The translations under genes were made by a program, and so were the position numbers. 64,000 nucleotides of DNA from assembly GCA_023333565.1 (NCBI GenBank), contig JAJKFH010003627.1, positions 8,909,501-8,973,500 of the forward strand, read 5' to 3'. This document shows positions 11,461 through 24,664 of this stretch, piece by piece (the stretch's first letter is position 1; every line of letters begins with the position of its first letter). The notes under the pieces were generated by a model. It saw only the letters and a program-made list of their open reading frames with translations. It ran no database searches and was not told the origin of the DNA. Origin of the DNA: Puffinus mauretanicus (taxonomy: Eukaryota > Chordata > Aves > Procellariiformes > Procellariidae).

Positions 11461-13432
11461 TCAAGTCAAGAAAAACTCCACCAAATGGAGCAATTAAACC
11501 CAAGGGCACAGTCCTCTAAGTGCAACGACAAGCTCCAGTAAGCTATTGTATTCTAGATCAGCTGTTAGAGGAGAAAAAATGCACCCTCTTATAGGGCTCC
11601 TGAACTATTTACACCTAACAAACCTGCAAGTGTTTGAGGAGTTCCCTGCTGGTTGTCAACCCTTCCTTTCTCTGCTGTCCCCAGTACCCATCACCCTCCA
11701 ACCTCCAATACTCCTACTCTTGCCATGCACCAGACCAGGCTACTGCTCCTTCACGTTGCCCAGCTGGCTGGCAGGAGGAGAGGGGGTTCCTGAGAGTCCA
11801 GGAGAGATTCCCTGCTCCCAGGTCTGTTGTCCATGCCCCAATCTCTTTGTGGAGAAGCAACCGAAGGGAAAATCCTATTTGGTTCTTACATCCTTGGAGA
11901 TGCTGCATCCCAACTAACTGTACGGCGAGGGCACCTGACCAGTGCAGGCAGGGCAGGGGAGCCCTGGCAGGACAGACCGTGCCCAGCGCATGCAGCGCTG
12001 CGCTGCCAGCGTCTAACAGCCCCCATGGAACGTCAGACCAAGCCATGGGATTTCACAGAACAGCAGGAGCCACAGCAGGCTGCCATGGTAACACAGCCTC
12101 ACTGATTCCCAGCCACTGCCCTGAAGAATTAGAGAATCTCAGCAAAATAGGGTGGGAGACTATTTTTTTATTTTTATTTTTTTAAACAGGGATAAAACTG
12201 TGCATTTTCAGTAGCCTCATCCTAGGAGACAGCTAAGTTATTTTAGCTGAACTTTCCAGCTGTACCAAACACGTGGCATGGAAAACATCAGCTCAAAGAC
12301 GACAGTGTAATAAAATGATAGAGCATTTTCCCCATTGCTTATAATAGAAAACATAAGGTGATCCCAACTATAAGCACAGCTACCTGCTCCCACTTACAAC
12401 AGTATGCCTGCACAAAAGAAAAAAAAAAAGATTAAAAAAATTTTAAAAAGCTGTCTTTGCAGGCTTTGGCGACAAAGCGTGAGGGCATCCCAGGGCGTCT
12501 GAGGACACCCATCTGCAAAGTCTTTTTTAGGGAGCTGAACTGGTTCATGAGTTTGAATACAAACAACAACTCATTAAACAACACATATTTAGACTAAACT
12601 CTTGGCACATTATAACAAAAAAAGCTAAAGGATCACCACAGGAAGAATTATGGCCTAGAAACTCTCATTACTTTCCGAAGTTATCTTAAAGTGAGTCTCT
12701 AGGGAAATTTTTACATTGTTTTTACAGCAAGAGTACACAGAAAATCTTTCTCCTATTTTGGCATCTTTGCTGAAACGAGAAGCCAAATAATTTGTATGTT
12801 CACTGAATGTTCATATAGAATATATACAAATTATTCAGCATCCTTTAGGAGGAGAAAGCAGAAAGGTCAAAATAACAAGGGGCTGGGAAGATGCCAGGAA
12901 GCTCCTGCCCTACTTTATTTTCTAGACTTGCATTAATAAAAGGTATTCTACAAAAGAAGAGTTTTTAAGTAACATTATTTAATATTCTTAAATGATGAGA
13001 ATTTAAATAAACTGTAATCCAAACAGAACATTTACATTTAAGAGTTTTTTCCAAATAGTCAAAGCGCTGATTGCCTGGGCCAGGCTCGGTACTTTTTGTA
13101 CTTGTCAGCTGCAGGCAAAGTTCATTTCACGGAAAATGGCGAGAACACAACTGATGGACCAGCTGAGAAAAATTTCCAAGCAGACCTACCAAAAGCCTTG
13201 TACACCCAACAGCTTGGGCATTTTCCTTCAATTTTATGTCTCTGATTAAAAAAATAAATAAAACATAAGATACTAATACTTTTACAAACCTGGTCTTAAC
13301 TAAGGAGAGAAAAAACACCCTTAGACACATCCCATAAATTCGCAACTGTAAGAATTCAAATATTACAAAAATAAAGTGAGGTCTTCCCAGAATCTCTCTT
13401 GCTTACTATCTTCACATGGCTTGTTTTATCTT

Positions 13433-13892
13433 CATAGAATCATACAATAATTTGGATTGGAAGGGACCTCTAAAGGTCATCTAGTCCAACCCCCCTGCCG
13501 CGGGCAGGGACATCTTCAACTAGACCAGGTTGCTCAGAGCCCCGTCCAACCTGACCTTGAATGTTTCCAGGGATGGGGCATCTACCACCTCTCTGGGCAA
13601 CCTGTGCCAGTGTTTCGCCACCCTCATTGTAAAAAATTTCTTCCTTATAGCTAGTCTAAATCTACCCTCTTTTAATTTAAAACCATTCCCCCTTGTCCTG
13701 TTGCAACAGGCCCTGCTAAAAAGTTTGTCCCCATCCTTCTTATAAGCCCCCTTTAAGTACTGAAAGGCTGCAATAAGGTCTCCCTGAAGCCTTCTCTTCT
13801 CCAGGCTGAACAACCCCAACTCTCTCAGCCTTTCGTCATAGGAGAGGTGTTCCACCCCACCTCATCATTTTCGTGGCCCTCCTCTGGACCCT
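13433..13892 (-). mobile_element. CR1 LINE, 5'-truncated 3' end
   Basis: This is a well-preserved chicken-repeat-1 retrotransposon in minus orientation. Its 3' tail is the stretch at 13433-13450, with the 8-base CATAGAAT-type repeats typical of avian CR1, followed by the familiar TTGGAAGGGACCT block. On the minus strand an unbroken frame of about 111 codons (13855-13520) encodes the C-terminal end of the CR1 ORF2 protein, with residues such as GNGFKLKEGRFRL, KKFF and RLPREVVDAPSLE. The upstream end near 13892 is where similarity stops; the rest of ORF2, including the reverse transcriptase, is missing, so the copy cannot move. The intact frame and near-consensus sequence suggest a fairly recent insertion. 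It sits in the 20.7 kb intron in the same orientation as the gene. Confidence 0.95.
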
Positions 13893-15044
13893 GACACTCC
13901 TGTTGTCAGGACAAGTGTTTGCATTAAATAACTGCAAGTGTTGAGGTAGGAGAGAAGTTGAATCTAGAGGGGGAGCAGGTCAGGGATTCGCACCCCGCGC
14001 CCACAGGAGCATCCTCCTCTCTTGCAGAAAGGAGCTGCCATTCTTCCTGGGAAGAACCAGAAGCACCACACACAGCTGGAGCACAGGGGCAGAGATAAAT
14101 TTAGGAAGATAAAAGCACATGGGGAGTTTAGTTACCTCAGTGTTTATTATAGCAAACTGGAGATATAGGTCAACCCCCTGTCCTGGAGACCTCGGTGCTT
14201 CGAGGCAGAGAAAACATTACAAATTGCTCAGACAGCACTAACTATGCAAGTAATCCACGGAGCCCGCCAAGGAACACATGTGTTTCAGGCATAAATCGTC
14301 CAATCTATTCCTTTCTGAATTAACATCTGTCATCATGACACCATTCAAAATGACTGAAGACTGGATCATATTAACAACCACACATCTTGGATAAATATTT
14401 ACTGTTAGAATTTTCTTTTTAGTTTAAAGAAAAAAATGCAGATAGCAAAATTCCTGGAGCTGTGAAAGGGGAGTCTCTTTTCAGCCACTGATAGAAAGCA
14501 TGTGATTTTATTTACAAAATCAAATCAGTGTTTTTCCCCTCCTCTGTGAGTCTTCACACTGCACAGGGGTGAATTTGCAGCATCCTGTCATGTTGCAATG
14601 CTTTCCGAAGGGCTCTTGTTATGCTGGAAGTTGCTCACCTCAGAGACTCCGCGAAGCCTTCTCCCTCGGGATGCAGAAATAGATCTGGCTAATTGTGCCC
14701 CAGGAAAAGAAAATTTTGCTGTGACCCTTGCAGACAACTGGATGAAGCAAATAACTTACTTCCGTGAAAAGCTGTGAAAGGTATTACTGGCTTGCTATCC
14801 TGCTCCTCATAGTCAACAAATGGGTCATAGAGAGTGAGGACAGGGGTTCCCAGAGTCACAGAATAGGATGGCGAGAAGGCAACACACGAGTGCAGCCTTG
14901 TCCTGGGTACTCCCAGGAAACAGAATTTTCCCAGATACTGGATTAAGTCTGTATTTCAGAAAAAGGCGTCAGCAGTCCGTGCTCACGCCTGCAAGTATGT
15001 CATTCGAGTATTATAAACACAGATTTCAAGGAAATTACATCTGT

Positions 15045-15410
15045 CCAGGCTGATTTTATCTAGCTTCAGCTCCTAGCCACCACATTCTGCTATTTTTTAT
15101 CAGCACTGCTCGAAATGCCAAGAGAGATCCTCCCGACGTCCTCCTGGACGTCCTGCATAGCAGGAAGCAGTGTTCCCTCCATCAGCAACTTCTCCTGCCA
15201 GTCCTTTACTCTCACGCTGCTTGAGCAGAACTTTACCAAGACATCCAGTCTTGATTTTAAGACTTCAAGAGCAAATTCATCAAGTCTGTAGGGCAGATGT
15301 AAACAGGGCAGATATAAATGTGCTGCCTTTTTTGGTCATTTGTATAGCTTCAGATATACTTCTTCCTATTAAATTAAAAAGTCTTCTGAGAAAAAATGTT
15401 CCCTCTAGGT
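15045..15410 (-). mobile_element. old CR1-like fragments
   Basis: Two blocks resemble the 3' part of old CR1 families in minus orientation: TCTAGCTTCAGCTCCTAGCC (about 15058) and CATCCAGTCTTGATTTTAAG (about 15242) with a following ATTAAATTAAAAAGTCTTCT block (about 15366). Their order suggests rearrangement or two copies. Limits are uncertain. Confidence 0.5.
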
Positions 15411-18400
15411 AAATAGATAGAGACTACAAGTAAATCTGCCCAAAATCTCATGCATAAGCTAAATAAACCGAACTCAAATCTCTTAAACTAAGGGAGGCTT
15501 TGCAGACTTCAAATGATTCTTGTAGTTCTTTACTGAAGTGTTAACACAGAACATTTTTATTCTACTAACACTTGCATGAATAGCTGATACCCTCTGGGCA
15601 ACGTCTCATTTTCATTGTTGACGATGTTCCCTGACTTTTTCCATGTGCTGGATTCACAAAGCACTGCTCCAGTATGGGGGAACATCTGCTGCACAGGTGG
15701 GTAAGGCAATATCCTCAGCAGGCGTGGGCTGGTGGTAAAGCCATGTACGGCCAGATGGAAGAGACACCCACATGCCTGCATGTGAGGCCAGGTGGAGATG
15801 ATACCGTGCGAGCTCAGCAATTATCTGTTCATTTGGTCTGCCAGGTGCCCAATCACATACGTATGGGCCAGTGAACATGCATGTCTTGGCCAGCATGCAA
15901 CCACCAGGCAGTAGTGAGGGATAAAAGGGAGGATAGAGCATACTGAGTATTTATGAGGTGGGGGAAATCTGAGAGTATTGTGGTGCCAGGGGGAGGCACA
16001 AGGGAGCAGGACATAAATCCATAGGCAATCAGGCAATTTTGTTAGCTCTGCTGTTTATGGAATTGTGTGTTTCATTAAGATTAGCATCAGATTTGGAATT
16101 AATTTCTTTACATTGCCTCAGATATTCCAAGCCTATCTTTGATCAATGCAGCTAACCAGAATAGTCTGAGTTTACATGCACTATGACCTTGAAATGCCTC
16201 TACCAGGATTTGCATAATATTGATATCTGAATACTGCTCGAGCCTGCCAAAGAGGGCGAGTACAACATGAGCACCCTCCCGATGCTTTTTCAAGAAGCTG
16301 CACTAGCTCTTCAGTTGGCCCTCGCTCATGTTGGCTTTTCAAAAGAAGGGATGTGGAAAAACTGCAACTCTTTAAATTATCCATCTTTTTCGACTTTGGT
16401 TGAGTCATGGATGAAGAAGGAAGTAGTGATCAAGTATCTAGGAAAGGACAGCAACTGTCAGTTGGATGGCAGCAGACATCAGAAGAGATCAGAAGATGAC
16501 AATTTTAGGAAGAAATTGTCTCAGGATAAAGCAGGATGGTGAGGCAATCCCAGAAAGGATGTCCTACTAGGGCAATGATTCAGTCTCTTCAGGGGGTAAA
16601 TTCCGCTTGGGTCTCTTCATTTAAGAATGATGTGAAGGAAAAGGAACTAAAGAAGAATAAAAATCTGACTGGAGCTCTCCGATTTTCACGTCACACCTAG
16701 GATTACTGAGCCAGAAATGAAGATAATGCTGTCTTGGCAGATGTGGGATAAAGGTTCTTTAAGGACTACCGAAGCCTAGCATAAGTAAATGCTCCTCATC
16801 TTTTAATAGGAACTATAGTGCAAGGAAGAGTGGAGTTAGGCAATAGCAAGCAAAGCAAGGGAGAAAAAAAAAGAACAAAAAACATGCATGGTGTGGGAAT
16901 GACGGGAAGGGCAGGCACACCAACAATTTTTATTTGCATTTTAAGGAAAAACTGTCTAAAATTGGGGTAACCAACTAGTCCTACAAATATAGACACTTCA
17001 TAAACTTTTGATACCTGGAAGTTTTTCATCCAGAAAATAGTGTACTTATGGCTATTTTTCATTTTCTTCATCTGCCCCAGAAGCTTAGGTGAATGTGGCT
17101 ACAGACTTGTGGATATTGATGACTATCCAAATCCAGGTGGACAAATATTGTTGTCCAGCGTGCATCCATTTGATAATATTAAATGCTATGAAGGCACACT
17201 GCAATGGCAGCAGAGCAGCCCCTGTTACCAGCTGATGCTTGACAGTGTACTTACAGACACACGAAGTATGCCTGGGTGGGAACAGCTCTCAGCTATGCAG
17301 TGACCTGCCTAATCTTATTACGCTGTTGCATGCAGGTATGTATGAAGGGCAAGCTCCAGCCTGCACTTTCCATACCAACAACTTTCCTTCGGGAATCTGG
17401 CCAGGAAGTCTTCCCCAAGGCCCATGTTGCAAACTGGGTCATTTGTCTACTGAGATTCCCGTATGGCCCTCACCACAGTGCTACCTGAAAGCTTGTTAAA
17501 AGCTATGCAATACAGAACTAAGGTCTTCTCCCTCTTCTGGTCAGCAGGGACAAGATTTTATAGAGCACACCTATATATTTTCCAGCCTCTCTTCTAATCA
17601 TGACTGGAAAAAAACTGGCTCACCTTCTCTCATATGGCACCAGTGTTCATACTTCTTACGTCTTCTGGAAATGGCTCTTCTTGGGCCAGTCACGAAGAAG
17701 GATTTGTTTTTTCATATGCAAGTTTTCTTCGGTACCCTTGGGCCATTCCCACCAATGCACTGCACTGGGGGAGCAGGTCCTGACCGTGGGAGCACAAGCC
17801 CTCAGGCAGTACACACTAGCCTTCTGCACAGCCAAAGAGAGATCAAAACCTAAAAAGAAGTCAACATTGTCCCAAGAATCATCCCAGAAAGACAAACTAA
17901 CTCCCAGTTACTCTCTGTCAGAGGAAAATGGAATATTCTCCACAGAATACATCACGCAGACTCTCCCACCTCTTCTTCTCACTCAGAGACTTGGAAGGAG
18001 CCAGAAGAGTCTGTCTCATGTTTTCACTTTATTACAAGTCATTTTCTCTGCTTCAACTTTTAGTAATGGTTCAGTTGCCTTGACCAAGGCACTGAACCAT
18101 CCTGATAGGGTATTCTCTGCTATCAATTCCTCCTAAAATCCCCCCATGCTCTGAATGGAAATGGCCTTTTGCACCGTGTGCTAGGACCACGGACAATCAC
18201 CACAGAAAAGGCTTTCTTCCCTCTTCCCCGGTGCAAGCCTCATCATGTCCTTTATGCACGTTGGCTGCCTTACTCACCAGCCATGCCTTCCTATATTATT
18301 CCTCTGAAGGGATTAGTTATAAATGGCTATTTGGGTGAAAACTCAAATTTGTGAAAGAAATGGGACAACCCTTAAGCTGACTTCCCAATTCAAAAGCTTC

Positions 18401-21400
18401 TTTTCATTTATGACAGAGCAGCAAGTCCAGCTTCTGTCCCCTTCCACCCGAGTCCAAGGAGAGCAGGAGGACACAAGGCAATGCCTAGCCAGGCACATCT
18501 CTAAGCAGATGGGCTAGAGCTCTGTCTCAGCACAGGATCAGGCATCACAAATCTGTAACCAAGCTTTGCATTCATAATGCATTAAGACAACTAGCGCTGG
18601 ATTTACAGCTCCACCAAAACCAGATGAAGAGTCTTTCTCACAGTCCTTTAAAAACTGAAGAGGCCAACTGTATACAAAATATCTTAAAGCAACAAGCCCC
18701 TGGGAAGAGGAAAGGGAAAGAACAGTATTTGTAATCCAGAAGCAGACTCTGGAGTGAAACTGCCAGTGGCAGTGGCCACTCCATTTGTCAACAAAGGCAA
18801 GTGACAGCATTGGAAAAAGCAGGTTCTCCCTCCCTTGCCCAGACCCAGAGAAACCGCCTGCTCAAGTGCTGGGCTCAAGTTCCAAACAAGCTGGAAATGC
18901 ACGCATGTGGATGAAGCTTTACGTGAGGCTGGACAGCAAGAACAGATTCAAAGCCTCACTATTTTCCTCAAGCCGAAAGGAGGAACATGGTGGCTCCTCA
19001 GTTTTTTTTCAGGGCTGCAAAACAGCCCACAGGCAAGGCTATTTCAGAATCCGAGGAATCTGCAGCATACTAGGAGGCTGTGATGTTCACAGTGTGCCCT
19101 AGCAAACACAGCATGACAAGGCCATTAACTAATGGAAGAAGAGAAGCTCTAAACAAAAGCTCAGCAGACAGTGAGGGCTCTGGCAGCAGTCCAGCCTCGG
19201 CTCTAGCACAGTAACATAGGCTGATCAAGGCAAGAAGGTATCGTAACATACATTTTAGCAGGACTAGAAGTAACCTGTTGACTTAAAGCAGAGATGTAGT
19301 TCCCAAATAAAAGGTTAAAAAAAATCTCCACTGCTGCCACATCCACAAGATCTCCACAAGCAGCAGTCACATGCTGTGATAAAGGAGAGGGGTTATGTCA
19401 TGCCCACTGCTGGAGTCTCAACATCTGCTGGAGGACAACTGCTTTTCAGATGGCATCACTGCCGTGTGCAAGTTGTCAGAGGCATGCCCCTGCAAGGGAC
19501 AGACAACCGAACTTGGCCTCGCTCGCAGGCAGGTGCTCACTCGCTCCTATAACTTTCACTATCAAAGAGAGCTTCAAGGTGCCGCAGGCACTTACTGCAC
19601 AAGTGACTCCTCCTGGCAAAGGCTGCAGAGATTCCTGCTGGAAGCGTCCGCAGGCTTATTACTACATGAGAAGGAAGCTTCTGAGCTGCCAATTTCTAGT
19701 GAAACCTTTGCCCTCACTTGGCTGCTTTACCACCATGTGCCAGATGTTCAGGGAAGTGAGCCCTAGCAAGCAAGAGAGCTTCTTCTGATTCACTAATGAC
19801 GGGCAAAAACCCACGTCGGAATCAGCCTCAATGCCAGGCTGTGATGGCTGGTTTGCATAACTGGCCCTTGTAAATTCCCTGTTTCAGGAAGCATCTACTC
19901 TCCACACAATTGAGAAACCTTCAGCTTTTGACCATTATTTTAATAGAGAAGAGCAGTATATGGCCAAACCTCCCTCCCCCTATAATTCCTCTGGTACTTT
20001 GGGTATTCAGGAAGAGCTTCTGTCACGGAGAGACCCGGGGTGATGCAGGACGGTACAATAGTGGGAAGCAGGCAGGGTGGGTCACAATACATATGGGTAA
20101 TGTTTCTTGGCAAAAAGAACAGTCCAGGAGAGAATGTAACTGTTCTGACTGTCCATGAGTAACCCACTAAACTAGCAGCAGCTGCTTCATCAGAGGAGGG
20201 GTGCCTGGAGGTGTCAGCAGGCTCTTGCAGCGATGACTGCAAGGCCGCACTGCCAGACCAGTCACCACAGATGCACGAACAATGCACATCTGTGACCCTT
20301 CCGCAGTAATCATGGGTTCACGCAACTGCAGGCTGTGGGACTCCAACCCACTTACTTTCCACTTGTACTTTGACATATTAGGTCAGCATGGTGCAATGCT
20401 CCCCTCCGCTAACCATGTCACCTTTCTCCATCCTACACTCCTTTTCCCACATTTATTTGCAACAAGTGCAATTATTTTCCCCTTCAGTTTATTCTAATGC
20501 TTGTCAAATTACTCAAATCAGATTACCAGGGTTTTAGTTGCTCAGATTCACCCACCTTTCCTCTTCTTGAAGACAGGTCTATACTCTCCAGTCATACAGT
20601 ATGGCCCTAACTTGCTTACAAGACTTGCAATTTTGAGTGCCAGCTCGCCCAGAACTCTATGATGGAGACTACCTTTGTTTTGCTGCTGATGTTGAATATT
20701 TAGCCAAACCTGTCCTTTTTCTAGATTAATCTTTTCTCTCAAGTTTTTATTTGCTTCCAGATATTTCTGGTTTAGTGTGAAATAAAAAGCAGCTGAGCTT
20801 TTACTTTTTCTTTGGTCCATATTCCACTGCTCCTCTTTCTGGATATAGTGCCTCCCAGGGCACCGAGGCATCACGCAGATCTCTGGAAGGCTTTTGCACC
20901 AGACTGCATGTAACACATCAAATCCTCTGCCTCACTGTTCTGCTGCTGCTTCTGCATCACACTGACTTTTTTTCCTTATAACATCTCCTGAAAATCCTCC
21001 TCTCTACAAAGCACTTATCCCTTCCTCAGTATGCAAGTGCTGCCAAAAGACTAACATAACACAGAGCAAATCCCTCTCAGCTGCAGAGAGAATAAGCTTA
21101 TCTGACCACTGACCCCAGCAATAAATAGCCATTCGCCTTTCATTTACTCTTTCTCAGATAAAGTCCTTTTGATTTCACTTACTTGAGAGAGGACTAAGCA
21201 AGGATCCTAGTACCTGGCTCAGAATCTCTGGGCAAGCAAGTCCAAGCAGTTCCAGGTCTGGTGTCTGAAGGAATTCAGAAAGTCTCATACCCCACCATGG
21301 ACACACGCAGTTGCCATCAACATTCAGGGGCAAAGGAAACATCAGAGAGCAGAGTTCGGCCTGTTTTTCTGAGAAATGTGTCCACTTCCACAGCAGTCAT

Positions 21401-21727
21401 GTTCCTTAGCAGGATGCTTCCCTTTCCCTTATCTCTGTTCTGAGGTCAGACTCTTGACTGTAACCACTGGTTTGCAGTGGGGATGAAGTCTTGCAGAGGG
21501 ACAGGCCTAATGTCAGATAAGGAATAAGCAACAGTGGCATACAGAGCTCCTAGGTCAAGCAGGTGCCTCTAGATGAAGCCAGGAAAGGAAGAAACTCCTT
21601 TTTCTCTGGAAAATCAGCTGAGAGAGGAACAGAAACTCTCCACAGAGAGCACTGGGCAAACAGTTGTCATTTTGATTTTACCACACACTGATAAAAATAC
21701 TAACACTCACTACCAGAAGAGACGTCT

Positions 21728-21786
21728 ATGTCTTATTCCCATAGCATCCACTAGAAAATGTCTTATTCCCATGCTGCCACTAGAAA
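21728..21786. repeat. tandem duplication, 30-bp unit, two copies
   Basis: Copy one (21728-21757) and copy two (21758-21786) both read ATGTCTTATTCCCAT, then GC-x-CCACTAGAAA. They differ by one deleted base and a substitution. Confidence 0.95.
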
Positions 21787-21959
21787 AAGCAGCTGTGCTA
21801 GCCACCTGCTTGCAGCTAAAGCCAGTGACAGCAAGATCTCAAATAGAGAGAGATCAGACTAGAGAGGACAAGACAGATGTCTTCAGTCACCTGGACTGCA
21901 TCCTGAAGTATTCAATGAACTGGCTCAGCAGCCTCAAAAAACAGCAATAATTCCCTTTG

Positions 21960-22955
21960 GGAATTTGCGTAGAACAGGTAGGATGTCAAAGGATTGAAAA
22001 ATGGACAAAAGTAGTACCTAGCCTTAAGAAGGCAAAAAAAAGGGAAGAGAGTTGATTTATGATTTCGATTCTCAGAATAGCAAGATTAACTATTTGTAAG
22101 CACCTGAAAAAAATAACAAAGACTGAGTAACAACACAGGTGGATTTGTCAAGAACAAATCATTATTGAAAAAAAATAGTATTTCTTTATACAGTGAAAAA
22201 AGTATCATAGGGGAGAAGCAAGACATGAACTGGAATTCAGTAAGGCTTCTGACATATCACTTTCACAAACAAACCAAAAATGTTATTAATGATACTACTG
22301 TGATACAAGTACAGAAATGGCCAAAAAACTATCCAGAAGTTCTCAGTGGGCTCACTGTAGAAATGGAAGGATGTTATTACTTTGGGGTGTGCCTAGGAAC
22401 CAACTTCGTTTAGTGTGTTTTCATTGTCAACCTGGATGATGGAGTAAAAAGTACGTTTATTAAATTGCAGAGGACATGAATCTGGAAAGAATGGCAGACA
22501 TGCTGGAAAGTGCTGCCAAAGGAACTTGGCAAATTGGAGAAGTGTTCTGGAAGAAAGAATCGGTAGGGACAAGTGCACGGTGCTGCTCTTTGGCAGGAAG
22601 AGCCAATGGCACAAGCACAGGGTGTGGAGCTGGGGAGGTAGCAGCTCTTCAGTCCTTCCTGAAACCTGGTGTCTCAAGGAACTGGACACTCACCTTCAGT
22701 GCCATGCCATTGTGGAAAAGGTAGTCAAAACAGCGGATGTACAACGAATGAGAACTGCGAGGTTAGTGAAATAGCTGTTTGCTCCTCTCTATTTGCATCC
22801 TCTGTACATTTTTGGGCACTGCTCTTTAATAAAAAGATGAATCAACTACAGACATTCAAAAGAGCAGCAGGAATTAAGAGATCTGGAAAACATCACCTAC
22901 AAGAACTGAAAAAAATGGAATGTTTATTCCAAAGAAATGAAGGATAAGGAGCCAA
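21960..22955 (+). mobile_element. ancient CR1/L2-type LINE with decayed reverse transcriptase
   Basis: About 1 kb of plus-strand sequence retains the block order of a CR1-lineage reverse transcriptase. The start corresponds to the FKKG-like region. At 22140-22160 is GTGGATTTGTCAAGAACAAA. At about 22225-22260 is a decayed DFSKAFDT-like block (readable as NSVRLLT). At 22430-22480 VNLDDGVKSTFIK corresponds to INDLDDGI-x-STLIKF. The catalytic FADD box is destroyed (KLQRT then a stop). At 22565-22620 RDKCTVLLFGRKSQ corresponds to the KGKCRVLHLGR block. At 22855-22950 is the RSGKHHLQELKKMEC-like block. No frame stays open, so it is a dead relic. Family (CR1 versus L2 or L3) is uncertain. Confidence 0.75.
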
Positions 22956-24477
22956 CTACAAGAGCACTGAAGTAACATGCAACGCAAGAAGCTCACGTTC
23001 GTTCTGCTTTCTGCCAAGCCGGGCACTGAAGCACTCAGTTAAGATTACTGCAATCACTCTCCCCAGTCTTCTAGCAAGTTTTAACAAACTGTTTGCTGCA
23101 TCTTTCCAAGAGCAGGGATACCACATTAGAATCTAGTGATGACCGCATGACTGCAAGCATCAGGTGGAAATTCAATTTGTTTTGAAGTAAACCAATCCAT
23201 CCTTTGAATGTCAAACTAAACACTAGGAGTCCCTAAAACTGCATTCAGGTTGCAGGGCACTGACACTGCCAGGGCTTTCCCTGGCCCAGAATGAAGAACA
23301 AGAGCATGACATAAACCAAAGAAAATTACTTTTGACTCAATTATTCATGTTACGAAAGCCCCCTTGTGCTTGCCCAGAGGCTGACAGGTAACTTAATCCG
23401 TCTGGTACCAGGAAAATAATTGCAAGTTGGTGCCAGTGTGAGACAAGAGCAAGGTATGAGCCCTTAAGGCCATCTATGTAACAACTGTATACAATTATAT
23501 TCCCAGACTGTTTCATTCTGTATATGGTGAGCTGCCAACCTCCTCTCTTCATCTCCAAACACACGATATAACATCCCATCCTCTGAACGTTAATCCATTT
23601 GTCTGGTTATTTGTTGAAAAATCATTAAAGAACATTTGAAAACAGATATAAGATTTGTAAAACAAATAGAGGCCATTTATTCCGGACTTCATGACAACAG
23701 ATAAAGATGAGCCATCCACTGAATAAGAAGTCAGTGATCACAACCTGATTCCATTTAGAATGGGTGAATTACAGAGGACAACACTGACCAGTAACAGGTC
23801 GATGGTACTTCAGAAGGGCACTAATGCAACTGACTGGGACAAAATATTTACATGGGCAAAGTGGTGGATCCACCATTTCAATGGTTTTAAATTAGACTTG
23901 ATACTGTTCTTCCAGGTGATACTTTAGCCAAACACAAATCATGAATCTCAGTACAGCAATAACAGAGCAAAATATAATGGCTTGTGCTATTCAAGAGGTC
24001 ATATTAAGTCTGTGGATTGCAGCCTTTTCAACAAGTTATGCTGCTGCTGCGTCCTCCTCCCCTCCTGTGCCATCACATCCTTATCCCCAAACTCCCATTT
24101 CCTCCCCTTGCCCTTACTCTTTTCCTTCCTCTGCTCTTAAACCCTAAGAGTCCATAAAATCCATGGAAAAGTTGGTCCTTTTTTATACTCTTTAAAATAA
24201 ATAAAAATTAAATTCATTGTTCATAGCACACACTGACATAATCTTGAATAGAAAGCCTCATCTGTGATGCAAGGTCAGGTTACAGAGAGATGTCTTTGTA
24301 AAGCATATTTAATTAAAGCTGAAGTCCATGGAGGTAAAAAAGCCTTCACTTAAGTGCAGCAGGACACGCAGAGGACCTCTCTTCAGACCAAAATGTGGCA
24401 AATATGACTGTGATATCATGTCTGCCCACTGTTTCTAATTAGGAGACCTTGACAATGCAAGCTGACAGCGTTCTTAC

Positions 24478-24664
24478 CACTTTCTCCTTGTAAACAATGT
24501 ATTTCAGCCACTTGAAATCCTGCCATTTGAACCCTGCCAGAACAAACAGGGAATCCTTCTCATACTGCTCCATTTTCTGGATTGCACCTTCAGGATATGT
24601 GATCCGGAGAGTTGTCTTGCCACCCACATCTTTTTCAAAGCCCTTCACTGGAGCTGAGTTCAGC
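24478..24664 (-). CDS. ST3GAL3: ST3GAL3 internal coding exon (rest of sialylmotif L)
   Basis: This is a 187-nt exon on the minus strand: one base completing the Arg begun in the previous exon, then 62 codons ending in phase 0. It starts LNSAPVKGFEKDVG, passes through TTLRITYPEGA, and ends FKWLKYIVYKEKV. It completes sialylmotif L and continues into the Trp-rich region typical of ST3GAL3 (FKWQDFKWLKYIVYKE). The acceptor is CCCTGCAG before GCTGAAC; the donor is GTG followed by GTAAGA. Almost every residue matches the mammalian enzyme as I remember it, with visible changes around IQKMEQYEK. A 20.7 kb intron, the largest fully contained in the window, separates it from the next exon at 3620-3766. 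The in-frame Met just inside the acceptor is intronic and is not a start codon. Confidence 0.95.

Larger units (their letters stand above)
3767..24477 (-). other. ST3GAL3 intron of 20.7 kb
   Basis: This intron separates the motif-L exon (24478-24664) from the motif-S lead-in exon (3620-3766). It contains the second copy of a 62-bp duplicated segment (4865-4926), a short CpG-rich patch (about 6775-7010), a perfect palindrome (8880-8904), a MIR-like stretch (about 10755-10870), a young CR1 3' end (13433-13892), CR1-like relics near 15.0-15.4 kb, a 30-bp tandem duplication (21728-21786), and an old CR1 reverse-transcriptase relic (about 21960-22955). Open frames of 123-183 codons at 11546-12185 and 178 codons at 17600-18136 show no known domain. 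I see nothing specific in 16-21 kb or 23-24.4 kb. Confidence 0.8.

Noticed and set aside
11546..12185. Overlapping open frames of 123, 183 and 92 codons plus a 110-codon frame on the opposite strand
   Set aside because: Several frames are open at once on both strands, which reflects a locally GC-richer stretch with few stops rather than a gene.
13520..13855. 111-codon open frame, minus strand, looking like a conserved gene
   Set aside because: It is the C-terminal end of CR1 ORF2 inside a truncated retrotransposon, not a host gene.
17600..18136. 178-codon open frame, plus strand
   Set aside because: Composition and residues show no known family; flanks lack convincing gene signals.
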